In this document: positions 34,625-45,829 of the stretch, in pieces | How the letters are laid out: every line of letters starts with the position of its first letter | Position numbering within the stretch: the first letter of the stretch is position 1 | NCBI RefSeq assembly: GCF_963169125.1 | Contig: NC_084798.1 | Coordinates: forward strand, 102,565,970 to 102,629,969 | Source: Humulus lupulus | Lineage: Eukaryota > Streptophyta > Magnoliopsida > Rosales > Cannabaceae | Direction: 5' to 3' | Length of the DNA: 64,000 nt | Notes under the pieces: model-generated | Databases searched by the model: none | What the model was told of the DNA's origin: nothing | Seen by the model: only the letters and a program-made list of their open reading frames with translations | Program-made: the position numbers and the translations under genes

Positions 34625-35650
34625 GACTACAAGACATATTTACACATATCATAACTTAAAACATATAATAACATAAACATAAACATGTATATAATCTATC
34701 CTATTTTCCTTACCAAAAGCCGGGATATTTGGGAACAAGAACGGGATTAGAATACTCCTATAAACAAACAGTGAAAATTGTGAGTATTTCTAAAGAACAA
34801 AGATGAAATGAGAACTAAACCATCAAGAAGAAACTTACCAAGAATAACCTTAAGTTTTCAAACTTAATCACGTAATCATGAATCATAAACAAAAGTTAGG
34901 ATCTGAATAAAAGAAAATAAAGAAAACTAAAGAACCATAAAGAACTGAGCTTAGGGATAAGAATACCTTGAATGATCTTATGGATTGTTCTAAACCTCGA
35001 TACTGAAATCTCACTATATCTCAAGTCCCATGTGTTTAGAAAAGATTAGATTGATAAAGCTTTTAAGCCAAAACCCAAGTGTTTCTCCCTATAATAACCT
35101 TAGCAACTTAAAGGCTCTGAAGACTGCTTGAAGAATGAAGAAAATGGCTAAGTACTAGGTCCTATTTATAGAGTTTAAGGAGTGAAACTAACCCGTTTTA
35201 AGTTGAATAGATAAATGATTATAAAATGAAAAGATTTGAATTTTCGTTCAACAGATGCCCAGAACTCGGTCAAAATCGTTCAAAGATTTGAATTCCCGAG
35301 CCCCATTCTATCATTCGTGCAAAGTCGACATGTTTTCCGTATCTTCCGTAGGCGATATATCGGCCCCTAAGCTGCGATATATCGGCATACGTTGATATAT
35401 CAAACACGTATTTTCACTTTTTCAGCATATTTTGAATTGGATAAATATGTTTGACTGAGTCTAAATGTGATCCTAACATTTTCTGGAAGGTTCTAGAGCT
35501 TCTAGATCTTTGTTTTATTAAAACTATTCATCAAAATACTTAATTCCTTAATAATCATGATTATGACAAGTGTCACACTCTTATTAATTCTTTCTAAACC
35601 TTAGGTTATAATAAGTAATATATCTAGGATTAGCGATATTAATCAAACCT

Positions 35651-37112
35651 ATGTAAACTGCAATATCTAGGACAAGGATTTCAGATTTCACCTGTTATGT
35701 AAACGACTGAATCTTGTCAACTTATGCTTTGCAGATGATCTAATCATTTTTTGTAAAGGGTCTTACAGGTCTATTCAAATTCTTCATGCTGGGTTTACTA
35801 AATTCAGCCAGGCTTCGGGGCTTATTGCGAATTTATCTAAATCCCAAATTTACTTTGGAAGAGTTCCCACGGATGAAAAGAAGATCATCATGAATTGTGT
35901 CAACATTGAGGAGGGGTCCTTTCCCTTAAAATATCTAGTTTTTCCCCTTCGGCCTACCAAATGGAAGGCAGAGGACTGTGGTTTGATCCTTAAAAAGATT
36001 CAAATTCGTCTTCATTCTTGGTCTAGCAGACATCTTTCATTTGCAGGGAGATCTCAACTGATTCATTCGATTTTGTTGGGTATTAGGTCGTATTGGATGA
36101 GTATTTTTCTGCTTCCTCAACGAGTTATTCTTGACATTGATAGGATGTGTAGGAACTTCTTATGGGGAGCCAATGGTAATCGGAGAAAATTGCATTTTTC
36201 TTCCTGGGAGCAGGTTTGTTTACCTAAGAACTTGGGAGGTATTGGCTTTAAAGAAGGGTCTACATGGAATATCACTCTGCTGGCCAAGTACAATTGGGCT
36301 CTTTTGTCTAAACAAGACTCATTATGGGTCAAATGGACTGCTACTGTTTATCTCAAAGGGAAAAATTTCTAGCATTATAGACTTCAAACAGATGTGAGTT
36401 GGTATTGGAGGAAGCTAATTAAGTTGAGGGATGCTTTTTCTTATGATGCTTTGGTGGCTTCCGTTACCAAAGGCAAGCTGAACATTTCTAGTATGTACAA
36501 TCATTTGATACAAAAGGAAAAGGCTAGTTTTGCTAAGGTAGTTTGGTGCAATCTATCTGTTCCAAAGCACAGATTCATCTTATGGCAGTCGGTTCTAGGT
36601 CACCTGCTTACTAGGGATAATTTGGTTCAATGACATGTTCAAGTGGAGTCTAATATGTGCCCTATTTGTGAAATAGAACTTGAATCTCATGCCCATTTAT
36701 TCTTTGATTGTTCCTTCTCACAAAAGGTGCTGCATCAAATTAGCAATTGGTTAGGTTCAGCCATATGGCCATCTAAATAATTAGATTGGTATTTTTGGAT
36801 GGTTGGGAGACCTAGAGGGCTTCAACAAAGGATAGTTGTTGCTGTTCTTACTACTGTAGTTTATTATATTTTGATCAATAGGAACTCTTGTATATTTGAC
36901 CATTGTTCCATGTCTGTTCTAAAAATTGATTCTTTGATCATTATGTGTCTAAAAGCTAGAATGTTAAGGTTTGTTAGTCAGAAACATAAAGCCACTGAGA
37001 AGTGGTTGATTGAGTTCATTCAGTTGTTGTAATCTATTGGTGGTGCTTCTCTTTGTGAACTGTTGGTTGTAAATTTGTTTTGTTCAATATATTTCTCTCT
37101 TGATATAAAAAA
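35651..37112 (+). mobile_element. 5'-truncated LINE (L1-like), TSD ATATTAATCAAACCT
   Basis: Flanked by the perfect 15-bp direct repeat ATATTAATCAAACCT (35636-35650 and 37113-37127), with a short A-rich tail (GATATAAAAAA) before the right copy. Only the last 1.46 kb of a LINE remains, typical of incomplete reverse transcription from the 3' end. Inserted in the 5' LTR of element H. Confidence 0.95.
35666..37032 (+). pseudogene. LINE ORF2 tail: end of reverse transcriptase and zf-RVT domain
   Basis: One frame throughout. It begins shortly before the catalytic box LCFADDLIIF (FADD at 35728-35739), so fingers and the endonuclease are missing. Then come the thumb region (HLSFAGRSQLIHSILLGIRSYW) and LGGIGFKEGSTWNITLLAKY. 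The zinc-binding RT-associated domain follows: KHRFILWQSVLGHLLTRDNL, CPICEIELESHAHLFFDCSF. In-frame stops at about 36370, 36631 and 36778. The protein copies LINE RNA at the nick in target DNA; this copy is dead on arrival because of truncation. 80 bp of 3' untranslated sequence follow. Confidence 0.9.
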
Positions 37113-37304
37113 ATATTAATCAAACCTTATGTTATAATTAATATTCTTAAACTATAGGTTAAACTTATAAAATCCATAACTGTTGCTATGAGTTTCCAAC
37201 TAAGTCCCTACTTGAACCAAAATCCACGGAATCTAACATACTACAAATAAATACAAACTACTACTACTATCTAGCTAGCTAAGTAAATATTCTGGGACAT
37301 TATA

Positions 37305-38300
37305 GGGCACGCCTTGTTGAGGTCCGAATAATCGATGTAGGTTCACCATTTGCCATTGGGTTTCGAGACTAGCACAAGATTGGCTATCCAATCAGGATAA
37401 AAAGCATCTCGAATAAATCTTGCTTTTACCCTCTCAACCTCCTCCTTTAGGGCTTTCTTTATGTCCCCATCTAGGAGCCTTCATTTTTGTTGCTTTGGGG
37501 GGAAGCTCTTATCAATGTGTAGTGCAAGGCTTACGACATTCGGACTAATCCCCACCATATTTGAGTGCAACCATGCAAATACTTCATGGTTTTATTTAAA
37601 AAAACAAGTTAATTGCTACCTTGCATTTTCCGAATGGTTTTTTTCTATTTTTACCACCCTTGTGGTATCTTTCTCATCGAGCTCTACTTCTTCAAGCTCC
37701 TCCAGTGGTTCGAGAATGGCCCTTTCTTCAACTCTAGGATTGATCTCTTCTTCTATCTGGAAGATGGATTCGTCCATCTCCTGAATGATCACAAGTTTTT
37801 GTGCACTTGTTTGGTTTTTCCCTCTCACGGATATGATGTAGCATTCCCTTCCTGCGATCTAGTCTCCCTTCAGCGTTCCAATTCCACTAGATGTGAGGAA
37901 CTTGATGACCAAGTGCCTAACAGATGATACTGCCCCGAGCCCAATCAGGGCTGGTCTCCCGAGCAGTACGTTGTAGGCCGATGGTGCATCCACCACCACA
38001 AACTCCATCATCTTGGTTATCGAGACTAGATAGTCTCCCAAGGTTACGGAGAGTTCAATGGATCCCATACAAGCAATCCCTTCTCTTGAAAATTCGTACA
38101 ATGTGGTTGCATAGGATTTCAAATCTCGAAGTGTGGGTCTCATCTTTTCTAGAGTGTCCTTGTAAAGGATATTCACAGAGCGCCCATTATCAATCAGGAC
38201 CCTGCATACCCTTCTATTCGCGAGCTGAAGCGTGATGACCAGGGGGTCATCGTGAGGAAACTGGATGTGTGATGCACCTTCTTTTGTAAAAGTGATGGGT
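37305..38300 (-). pseudogene. Protease and start of RT of element F
   Basis: 37859-38176 holds the C-terminal half of the aspartic protease (DYLVSITKMMEFVVVDAPSA; NVLLGRPALIGLGAV). Below it comes a linker with Glu-rich sequence (37616-37828), then the beginning of the RT: KARFIRDAFYPDWIANLVLV and YIDYSDLNKACP, the latter at about 37320-37350, close to H's insertion point. Stops interrupt the frame. The RT resumes at 30006. Confidence 0.75.
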
Positions 38301-40597
38301 TGAGTTTCAACCCTCTGCTGCTTTATAGCTCGTGGTTTGGGCTCATATGGAGTATCGTCCCCATTTTTGAGCTCATTTACGTATCTTTATTGAGCATTTC
38401 TGCCCCATCATACAAGATGTGGTCCTCTAGAGATGGTTACCACATGCTCCCCATCTATAGGTGGAGGTCGATCATCCTCTCGTTCTTGGGAGTTGTTCTG
38501 TTGGGCAGGTTGCGCAGACGCAACCCTCTGTCTTGTCAAGGCTTGATTGGGATTCCAGTTTCTTACATACTGTCTAAAATATCCCCTCAAGATCAAGCCT
38601 TCAATCTCTTCCTTCAGTTGTCAGCACTCATCAGTGATATGTCCGATGTCCCTGTGGAATCTGCAGTATTTATAAGAGTCTCTCTTTGCCTTTTGATTTC
38701 GCATAGGGTCAAGTCGTCTAAATGGGACCTGATTCACATTGCTAAGAAATATATTCTCCCGAGTCTCATTGAGCTTGGTATACACTATGTAAACTGAGAA
38801 ATACTTGTCTCCCTTCTTCTTTTTCCCCTCGTTAGCCTCGGGTTTATTCGCTTCATTCTTCTTTCTTTTTGAAGGGTTATCCCCAGAGGGTCTTGATGTC
38901 GATGGGGCAGCCAAGGTCAAAGCCGCTCGTTGTAGTTATGGGCTGAGAGGTCAGATTTAATGCTAACCTCGCCTCTTCTACATTGAAAAATCTCTAGGCC
39001 CTCTTGTTAAACTCGATTAATGATCTTATGGGTTTTCTTTTGCATATCCCCCCAAAGGGGACTCCTTGTCAACATTGCAGGCTCGAGCCACTTCTATATT
39101 TAACCTTTTAAGGTAACTCTACAGTGACTCTCCCTGTTGTTGTCTGACGTTGGTCAAAGCCGAGGCTTCAGGCCTAACGGCTACCATGGCTTTGAACTGC
39201 TTCTTAAACTCCTATGCTAGCTGATCCCAAGAAGAGAACGAATGTCTTCTAAACTTCTTGAACCAGTTTTTTGCTGGTCCTGTCAGAGTAGCTGGGAACA
39301 ACATACATCGAACCTCATAACCAACATTGCTGGCTCACATGATGGTATTGAATGTGCTAAGATGACAGTATGGGTCGAAGTTCCCATCAAATGGTGCTAC
39401 ATGGGGTATTCTAAACCTCTGTGGAAATGGAGTGTTGGAGATATGCGGGCAAAAAGGCTCGAGATCCTCATCGGAGTCTTCAACCTTATCCTTGTTCCTT
39501 TCATTATGTAGGAGCCTGAACACCTTTTCGAGCTAGTCAATTCTCTCCTGGACTAGATCCACTGAGGCCGAGCTTGGACTTAGGGGAATTGTTTATAAGA
39601 ACTCCACCTCCTTATCCCGGTGTAGGGTTATTCTGGTTTCCATATGCCGACTATTTTTGACTGTTCAAATGGTCACATAAGTAAGGGTTCGTGGGATTGG
39701 CCTTCCCCTGGTTATGGTTGAGGTAATCCTGAAGGTTAGGATGATTGCCCTGATTTCCAGTATTCCTGGGCTTGGTATTATATATACATACAGATCGAGT
39801 GTAGTCTAAGCTCCCACTTACGAAGTTAACATTTCTCTCCGGCTGAGGGGCTCGGTGGTTACGAGGTGGATCATCCACTGGACTCTGCTCCCCAGCCGTT
39901 TGTGATCTTGCCACATGGCTTCCTGATGGCTGGGGAGCTCTGCGTTCTCGAGTAGCCTTTCTTTCGCCCCTATGTCCGGGTCTAGCCTAACGGTTCCCAT
40001 CTCGACTACCACTGCGAGAGGGCCTCTGTGGTGCAGGTCGTGGTGCCTCTCGGACTTGTGAGGGGTGTCTTATTGGAGAGGGTGGATGTCTTATAGGTGA
40101 TGGTGGTGGCCTCCCATTTTTGGGTCTAGATGGCCCAGAATTGGCCCGGACAGGTTCCAGGTTGTTCCTGACTGCTTCAGGGTTAGGGTTCCAAGATGCT
40201 AGAGGAACTCGATTATTCCCTATTCCTATAGACACCTTCGCAGTCGGATTGTCAGTAGCCTCAGCTCAAGTATTTCTCCTAGGGCGTTCATCACCAGGAT
40301 TTTTTATGGGCCTCGACTGAGCCTACTGGGCCCTTTGTTTAGCTCTCCTGGCGATCGTGCTCCCTCGGGGACGTTCTCTTGGCCTCCGCGGTGGTTCTTG
40401 GACCTCAGCAACCTGTCTAGCCAACTCTTCGTTGCGCCTTGTAGATTTTGCCAATTTTGGCGCAGTTGGAAATTCTCCAGTTCAATAATAGGAATGTATC
40501 TCTCCGAATTATAGTATAGATCATCGTCAACATTGGGAGCAGGCGGTCCTTGGGAATTAGAGGATGCACTCCCTTCCTCTGGGCCCTGGTCAGCCAT
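38301..40597 (-). pseudogene. Gag of Tat element F
   Basis: ATG at 40597 (MADQGPEEGSASSNSQGPPA). The N-terminal half is Pro/Arg-rich and low in complexity, broken into 39651-40235 fragments. The gag core at 39130-39523 includes FPQRFRIPHVAPFDGNFDPY and, in another frame, LTGPAKNWFKKF. At 38621-38920 is a Lys-rich stretch and YCRFHRDIGHITDEC, the Tat-type zinc-binding motif. Longer than chromovirus gag, as usual for Tat. Multiple stops and frame changes. Confidence 0.75.
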
Positions 40598-40756
40598 GGG
40601 CTGCTTCCCAGGTCGACAGGGGTAATCTTCAGTGCGAGGAGTTTGTTCCTCTAGTATTTAAGGCAACGGTCGCCCACCAGTACTAGGATTGTTCATGGTA
40701 GGCATTGGTAATTCAGGAGGTTTCTGATTAAACAATCTAACGACTTGCTTAATGCT

Positions 40757-40775
40757 CTCAATGAAAGCACCAAAC
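40757..40775 (-). other. Primer-site region of element F
   Basis: Minus strand GTTTGGTGCTTTCATTGAG directly next to the 5' LTR. TTGGTGCTTTCATTGAGAG follows the 5' LTR in many plant Tat elements; the tRNA is not identified here. Confidence 0.55.
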
Positions 40776-41541
40776 TATTGACACAATTTTTCTTCAACTT
40801 AAATATGAAGAGCACTAAACACAGAATTAAGAAAATAAATCAGAACAATCGAGATTTTACGTGGTTCAGCAGTTAAAATCTGCCTAGTCCACGAGTCAAT
40901 ATTATTGAGTGGTGGAATTCTCTTAAAGCTTTTACAAAGCAATTTTGCAGAGTATTCCCGGTACCAAATTGTGTGTCTACAAATGAAATTCTCCAGTCTA
41001 TTTATATACTGGTTAATAAAATATCTTCCCTTTTATTTTGGAAAAATACAATTCAAATTTAATATACCTATAATTAAATAGATTAATAATATAATATCTC
41101 ATGATAATCAGGATTTATTATCAAATTACAACAAATCCCTACGGAATAGGGATTTTCTAACAGCAACTGCGTTCAAACTGGATTACCGACCTCCAACATA
41201 AAATTTACACACTTTCGAGATCAACCAACATCACGAGCTCGTCACTCTGATTAGCCTCATCCTTAGCCAATGATTTCATCAAACATAACCATCAAAGATC
41301 AACCTCTTTGAGCTTGCAATGAAGGTTCAAATTGCACTCAGACTTCGGAGAAGATCCATCCTTTTGAGCTTGATGCCTAAGCTCAAACCTTCTTAAATGG
41401 TGTTCGGTCGCCAATTTGAACAACTTAGGAAACATATTAATTTATACAAGTGTTGAGCCCTTACTTGCCATTTTTGGGCTTACACTTTACGAGCCTACAT
41501 TTCGAGATCAAAATTTCTATTCTTGAAATTTGAGTGTAACA
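40776..41541 (-). repeat. 5' LTR of element F (766 bp)
   Basis: Partner of 21463-22226. Its inner end begins TATTGACA where the partner has TGTTGATG, so the terminal TG has become TA. The outer end GAGTGTAACA is intact. Confidence 0.9.
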
Positions 41542-43574
41542 AAAACTATATTTTCTTTCATAAAATATATATAAAAAAAATTGCATGTGTTTAATTAGAT
41601 AAAAACCTCATTAATATATGAAATCAAATGTATTTTGTTTATATAAGATCAAAATATCACTTTGAATAATTTTTAACAATTTCCAACTTAGTGAAATGGC
41701 CTTAGCCGAAACATATATATAGCTTAAGAATAAAATGTTAACACCAAATACATAGTGACAAGGCATCCATCATGTTTCTATAATTAAGGAAAATTCATTG
41801 GCATTTCTCACAATTTAATTTAGCAGTTTTATAATATATCTCTCAAGTCGAATATACATATACATATGTGCATCTCTATCCTAGTTATATACATGTAGTG
41901 TTTTAAATCACATAGTAAAAACCCAAGTTCGAAATGAGCATGCATACCTAATAGTCAAGCAATTTTCATACATTTATAAGACAAAAACCTTATCTCTATA
42001 AACAAGTTAAAATCACATTTTTGTCATTCAATATAAAACAACATTTCACCACACATAGCATAACCAAAACTCATTTCCAAACTCAACACACACACACGCA
42101 TATGTATACATACCTATATACCTATACTACATATACCTACATATGTATATAATACAGACAATATTATATACACACTATAATATACATACATATATATATA
42201 CCTTTCAACTCCTCATGCTTGTAAAAATACACACACGCATTCATATGAATCAATACAAGCACATACCACATTCACATATGCATATATTTATAATTGGATT
42301 TATTCGTTGAAAATACTCATGCATAAAAAACACATGTACAACCCTAGTATGTTTCTATAAATTTAAAAATAGAGAAAATAGAACAACATCAAAACACATA
42401 GAGAAACAAATATCAAAACAACAAACAGAGAACACAAACCTCTTGACAATTTCGCTTAGCCCAAAACAAAAACTCTAGAAATGTGTCCCTTGACACCCTT
42501 GTTGCTTATCAAGAAAACCTATATCTGAAACACCCCAAAGCATCTATGTTTTAGAAGTTGGAAAGAAAGATAAGAAGAAGGAAAACAAATGAACACCATC
42601 TTACCTTTTCTAAAATCGAAATCTTAAAACTCTTGGCTTGGTGGTCGAATTCATCCTAAGAAAAACCTCTTGTACCTTCTGCTAGTACCACCACGAAGAA
42701 CCTAGTTCAATGAATCCCCAACAAATCCTTGGTTTAGAACATTGAAGGAGAATTGAAGACAATGGAAAAGTATAAGAACAACACTTTACCTCTACCCCTA
42801 TGAAAGCTTCGAACCCTAGCCTCCCTTGTATGGATGGCAAGAAAGAAATGAGAGACAAGCTTCTCTCCTCGGTGTTGGGCGTTCACTATGGTGATTAGAG
42901 GAAGAAGAAAACTTGGAGAAGAAAAGAAAGAGTAAACCTAACACTTATGCATACCCTAGCTTAAACTTAAGAGGCAATTTCCAAAGGCATTGCCTCAATT
43001 CCCTTCCCTTGATTCCCTCTCCAACAATTCATGAGATTTGACAACTATGGGTTGATTGGATTGTCTTTAAAATGGAAACCTCCCTCTTCACCCACCCTAG
43101 CATTGACCGACCACTCTTGCCTCTCCCTCTCTCTCTATACACGACTAGCGCACACACACACAAATCAGTTTTATCTAATCTACTTACTCAATATAGCAAG
43201 AAAACCACTAATAGACATACCACCAATATTTTTATACTATATTAATATAAATAAATAAAATATCCTATCCCATAAATTTTCTTTTTTTCTAAATTAACCA
43301 AACAAAATAAATGAATAATTAATTAATAGAAAAATACACTATGCATGGAAACTAGCATGCTCACCATGCATACCATGCACATGCATACACACAAGCGCTA
43401 GGGTGCCTTTCTACTAACCATGCACCTTGGTGCACATAATCGAATCTCAAGAAGGCTCTTAAAATGGAATAATTAAATAAAACAAATAACAATACCAAAT
43501 CCTCATAATTTTTACCAAACAATTGAAATCAAGCCCACAAATTAATAAATAATAAAAAAAATCGGTGCACTACA
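41542..43574 (-). repeat. 5' LTR of element I, second segment
   Basis: Continuation of 19918-21462 after F. AT-rich with (AC)n and (TA)n microsatellite patches at 42085-42200 and an overlapping set of chance ORFs. Ends GGTGCACTACA at 43574, roughly matching the inverted family terminus (TGTAAGAGTGC at 19918). Right border is an estimate. No gene. Confidence 0.5.
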
Positions 43575-43698
43575 AGTTTTAAAAATCCACCTAGTCCACG
43601 AGTCACTGTTATTCTTGTTTTGGAACTCTTTAAGATATTGTTTATGACAATTTTAGCAGAGCTTTTGCATACTAGATTTTGATCCCTTTTACTGTCAA
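43575..43698 (-). repeat. Scrap L of a Tat-type LTR
   Basis: AAAATCCACCTAGTCCACGAGTC and the following bases align with the F LTR (AAAATCTGCCTAGTCCACGAGTC). Cut on the left by I and on the right by LTR D. Confidence 0.55.
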
Positions 43699-45829
43699 TG
43701 TAACATCTTAAAAATGCTAATAGGGTTTAGTGCCTTGGTTAGCGTGCCGGAAGGGCATAACTGGATATATGTGTAATTAACTGATTAAATGTGTGACTAT
43801 GTGGTATGCATGATATATGTGCCGGGAGGGCATAACTGGATATATGTTTAATTAACTGATTAAATGTGTTACTATGTGGTATGCATGATATATATGATAA
43901 TGAGTATGACTATATGCATGTTTATGAGTATTGAATATGCATGTGGGCCCATTATTGTTTATAAGGGCATATTTGTAATATTGGCCTGTAGCGGGCGTAG
44001 ATGTGATTATATGTATTAAATGATTGAGACCACATTATTATGTGGATTCATTTGCAGTATATAGCTCGAAGCAATCGTAGTGAGCGAATTGGCATAATAG
44101 TCACAGCGGGGTTTAATACCCGGCTCGAGGCGAGGCTAGGAATATTTTAGGAAGTTTAAGGTATATTTGGGGTTTATTGAGTAATGGGAAAATAATTGGA
44201 AATTAAATGGGCATGCCGGGATTAATTGGGAATTTATAGGACTACTCGAGGAATTAGGGGAAATGTTGCAAATGACGATTTTGCCCTAGGGAACATTTAA
44301 GGTTAAGGATATGCCTAACGGTGTTTTGGTCCTTTGGTCAAGGGATAGGCTTGGTTTAAGGCTTTAGACTTCAGTAGAAGTATGGGGATGGACTTGAATC
44401 ATTTTGGGAAGCAATTAGAAGGACCAGGAACAAACTAAGGAGTTGTCTTCTCTCTCTCTATCCACCAATTACGTCTCTCTCTCCCTCTTTTTTTGGCCTT
44501 AGAGAGTTTTGAAGATTTGAAGAGGAAAACCTAAGAAAATAAGCTGGGATTTGAGCTGAAGAGAACTGGGGAATTAAAGCTGGGGAAATCAAGTCTTTGC
44601 TGAGGATTGAGGCTTTCAAAATTGAGGTAAGGATTATGTTCTGTTCTATTGGAATTTAGACTTGTTAGGTTTAATATGTTTAAGTTTCTAGTGAAGAATT
44701 GTTGTTTGTTGAGATGATAGGATCAGTGGAATTTTTGGGTACTTAATGCTTAAAATATGTGATTAAGGTTCCTAGACTTGTATCTAAACTTGGTTTGGGT
44801 TTCGGAGTTTAATTGAAGTTGAGTTTTGAGGATTTGGCTGGGAAATATGCTGGAAAAAACCAGGGGATTCATGGTTCGCGGGTGTACACTGCAACCCAGT
44901 TCATGGGTGTCATGGCCCGCGTGCCCAAATGCCTTGGGAGGGTTTGCTGAATCTTAGGCGTGCCACGACCCTAGGCGGGCAAGTCGCGCCCGGCCTCCCT
45001 CTAGATGCAGAGGCTACACCTCTGACTTGAGGCGCGCCGCGACCCTCAGGGCCAAGTCGTGGCCCGCCTAGAGAGTTTTAGCCTAGGTTTGTCTTAAGGC
45101 TCAGAGAGACTCGAAGATATAAACTTAAGCGCTTGGGACAATTTCTACTACCCTGTTTAGTAGAAATCAAGGTCCTAAAGGCTAGTATTTAAATCCAAAG
45201 TTTTGAAATGGTTTAGAATCTTATGGGTATCCATTATCGCAGTGTGACTAGGTTTTACCGCAAGGGCTCACGAATTAAGGATCGTGCTCGAAACCGTTAT
45301 ACGCTTGCTGCTCGGGATTCGAGGTAAGAAATCTGCACCCATGTGGTTGTGTTTGGGATTAAGGTTCCTTGTATCTAGATATATGTGTTGTGTAACTATA
45401 TTGTTATTATGTGAAATGTGAAAGTACGACCTAAGGGAGCCGGGGCTGACAATTAGTGCATTGGACACGGCTTGGCCACTGTGAGTCGGGGTCAGCTAAA
45501 TAAACAATGGACTCAACCTAAGTAAGCCAGGGTCAGTTAAGTATAAAATGGGCTCGGCCTAAGGGTGCCGACCCTGAATATTTGGGTTACTGATTGAAAT
45601 ATATGTTTTCTGTTGTGTATCTTAATGATTATACTCTGTTGAATAATTGGACTGGTTGGGTCAAAGTTGATTTAATGCTACTATTGCTCTTTTATTGGGA
45701 TTGTTTCCTATAATCTATTATCAGTTGAATCTGGTGAATTATATTTACTGTCTTTATCTCGTTGCCTATTTGTGCCTATTGTTCTAAGTTTTCTTGCTGG
45801 GCCTTGGCTCACGGGTGCTACATGGTGCA
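43699..45829 (+). mobile_element. LTR D (chromovirus type), interrupted by LTR E
   Basis: Starts TGTAACATCTTAAAAATGC. Landmarks in order: family start box, hairpin CCGGCTCGAGGCGAGG (44119-44137), GC-rich island 44870-45070, donor-like box GAGGTAAGAAATCTGCACCC (45321-45340), a degenerate CCTAAGGGAGCCGGGG-type repeat (45429-45575), box TTCTTGCTGGGCCTTGGCTC (45791-45810). Stops in mid-LTR at GGTGCA, where E starts. No gene. Confidence 0.75.
43744..43893. repeat. 75-bp tandem duplication in LTR D
   Basis: GTGCCGGAAGGGCATAACTGG at 43744 is repeated as GTGCCGGGAGGGC at 43819, with the following 60 bp almost identical. Confidence 0.9.

Larger units (their letters stand above)
30007..37304 (-). mobile_element. 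Element H: chromovirus with internal deletion (TSD GGGCA)
   Basis: Outer borders TGTAATGACCC at 30007 and GGGACATTATA at 37304 (TACA changed to TATA). Flanks 30002-30006 and 37305-37309 are both GGGCA. Orientation minus. Left is a truncated 3' LTR, then gag, an extra ORF, primer site and a full 5' LTR. The whole pol, polypurine tract and the inner third of the 3' LTR are missing: LTR sequence passes straight into the gag zinc knuckle near 31475-31487. A LINE lies in the 5' LTR. Confidence 0.9.
33823..37304 (-). repeat. 5' LTR of element H, split by a LINE
   Basis: About 2.0 kb without the LINE and its duplication. Holds the hairpin array (34351-34624), GCTGGGC-type box (34182-34236) and donor-like box TTGGTAAGGAAAAT (34699-34716). 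The tract at 35340-35400 repeats CGATATATCGGC-like palindromes (GGCGATATATCGGCCC and GCGATATATCGGC). Confidence 0.85.
21463..41541 (-). mobile_element. Element F: Tat-lineage Ty3/gypsy element with antisense gene
   Basis: Paired LTRs (21463-22226 and 40776-41541), primer-site region, gag, protease, RT, RNase H, second RNase H and integrase on minus, then a spacer and an extra gene on plus next to the 3' LTR. Flanks AAAAT (21458-21462) and AAAAC (41542-41546) are a likely 5-bp duplication with one change. Element H is inserted in the RT; without H it is about 12.8 kb. Broken by many stops. Confidence 0.85.
17910..43574 (-). mobile_element. Element I: chromovirus-like element, host of J and F
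   Basis: Minus-strand element of which gag, an upstream extra ORF, primer site and 5' LTR remain. J is inserted in gag at 17909/17910 and everything 3' of that (protease, pol, 3' LTR) is not in this window. Its LTR starts at 19918 and is interrupted by Tat element F (21463-41541), resuming to about 43574. The outer right border (GCACTACA) is less certain than the inner one. Confidence 0.6.

Noticed and set aside
42085..42200. AC/TA-rich tract as an origin or matrix-attachment site
   Set aside because: A simple microsatellite inside the LTR of I; no specific evidence.
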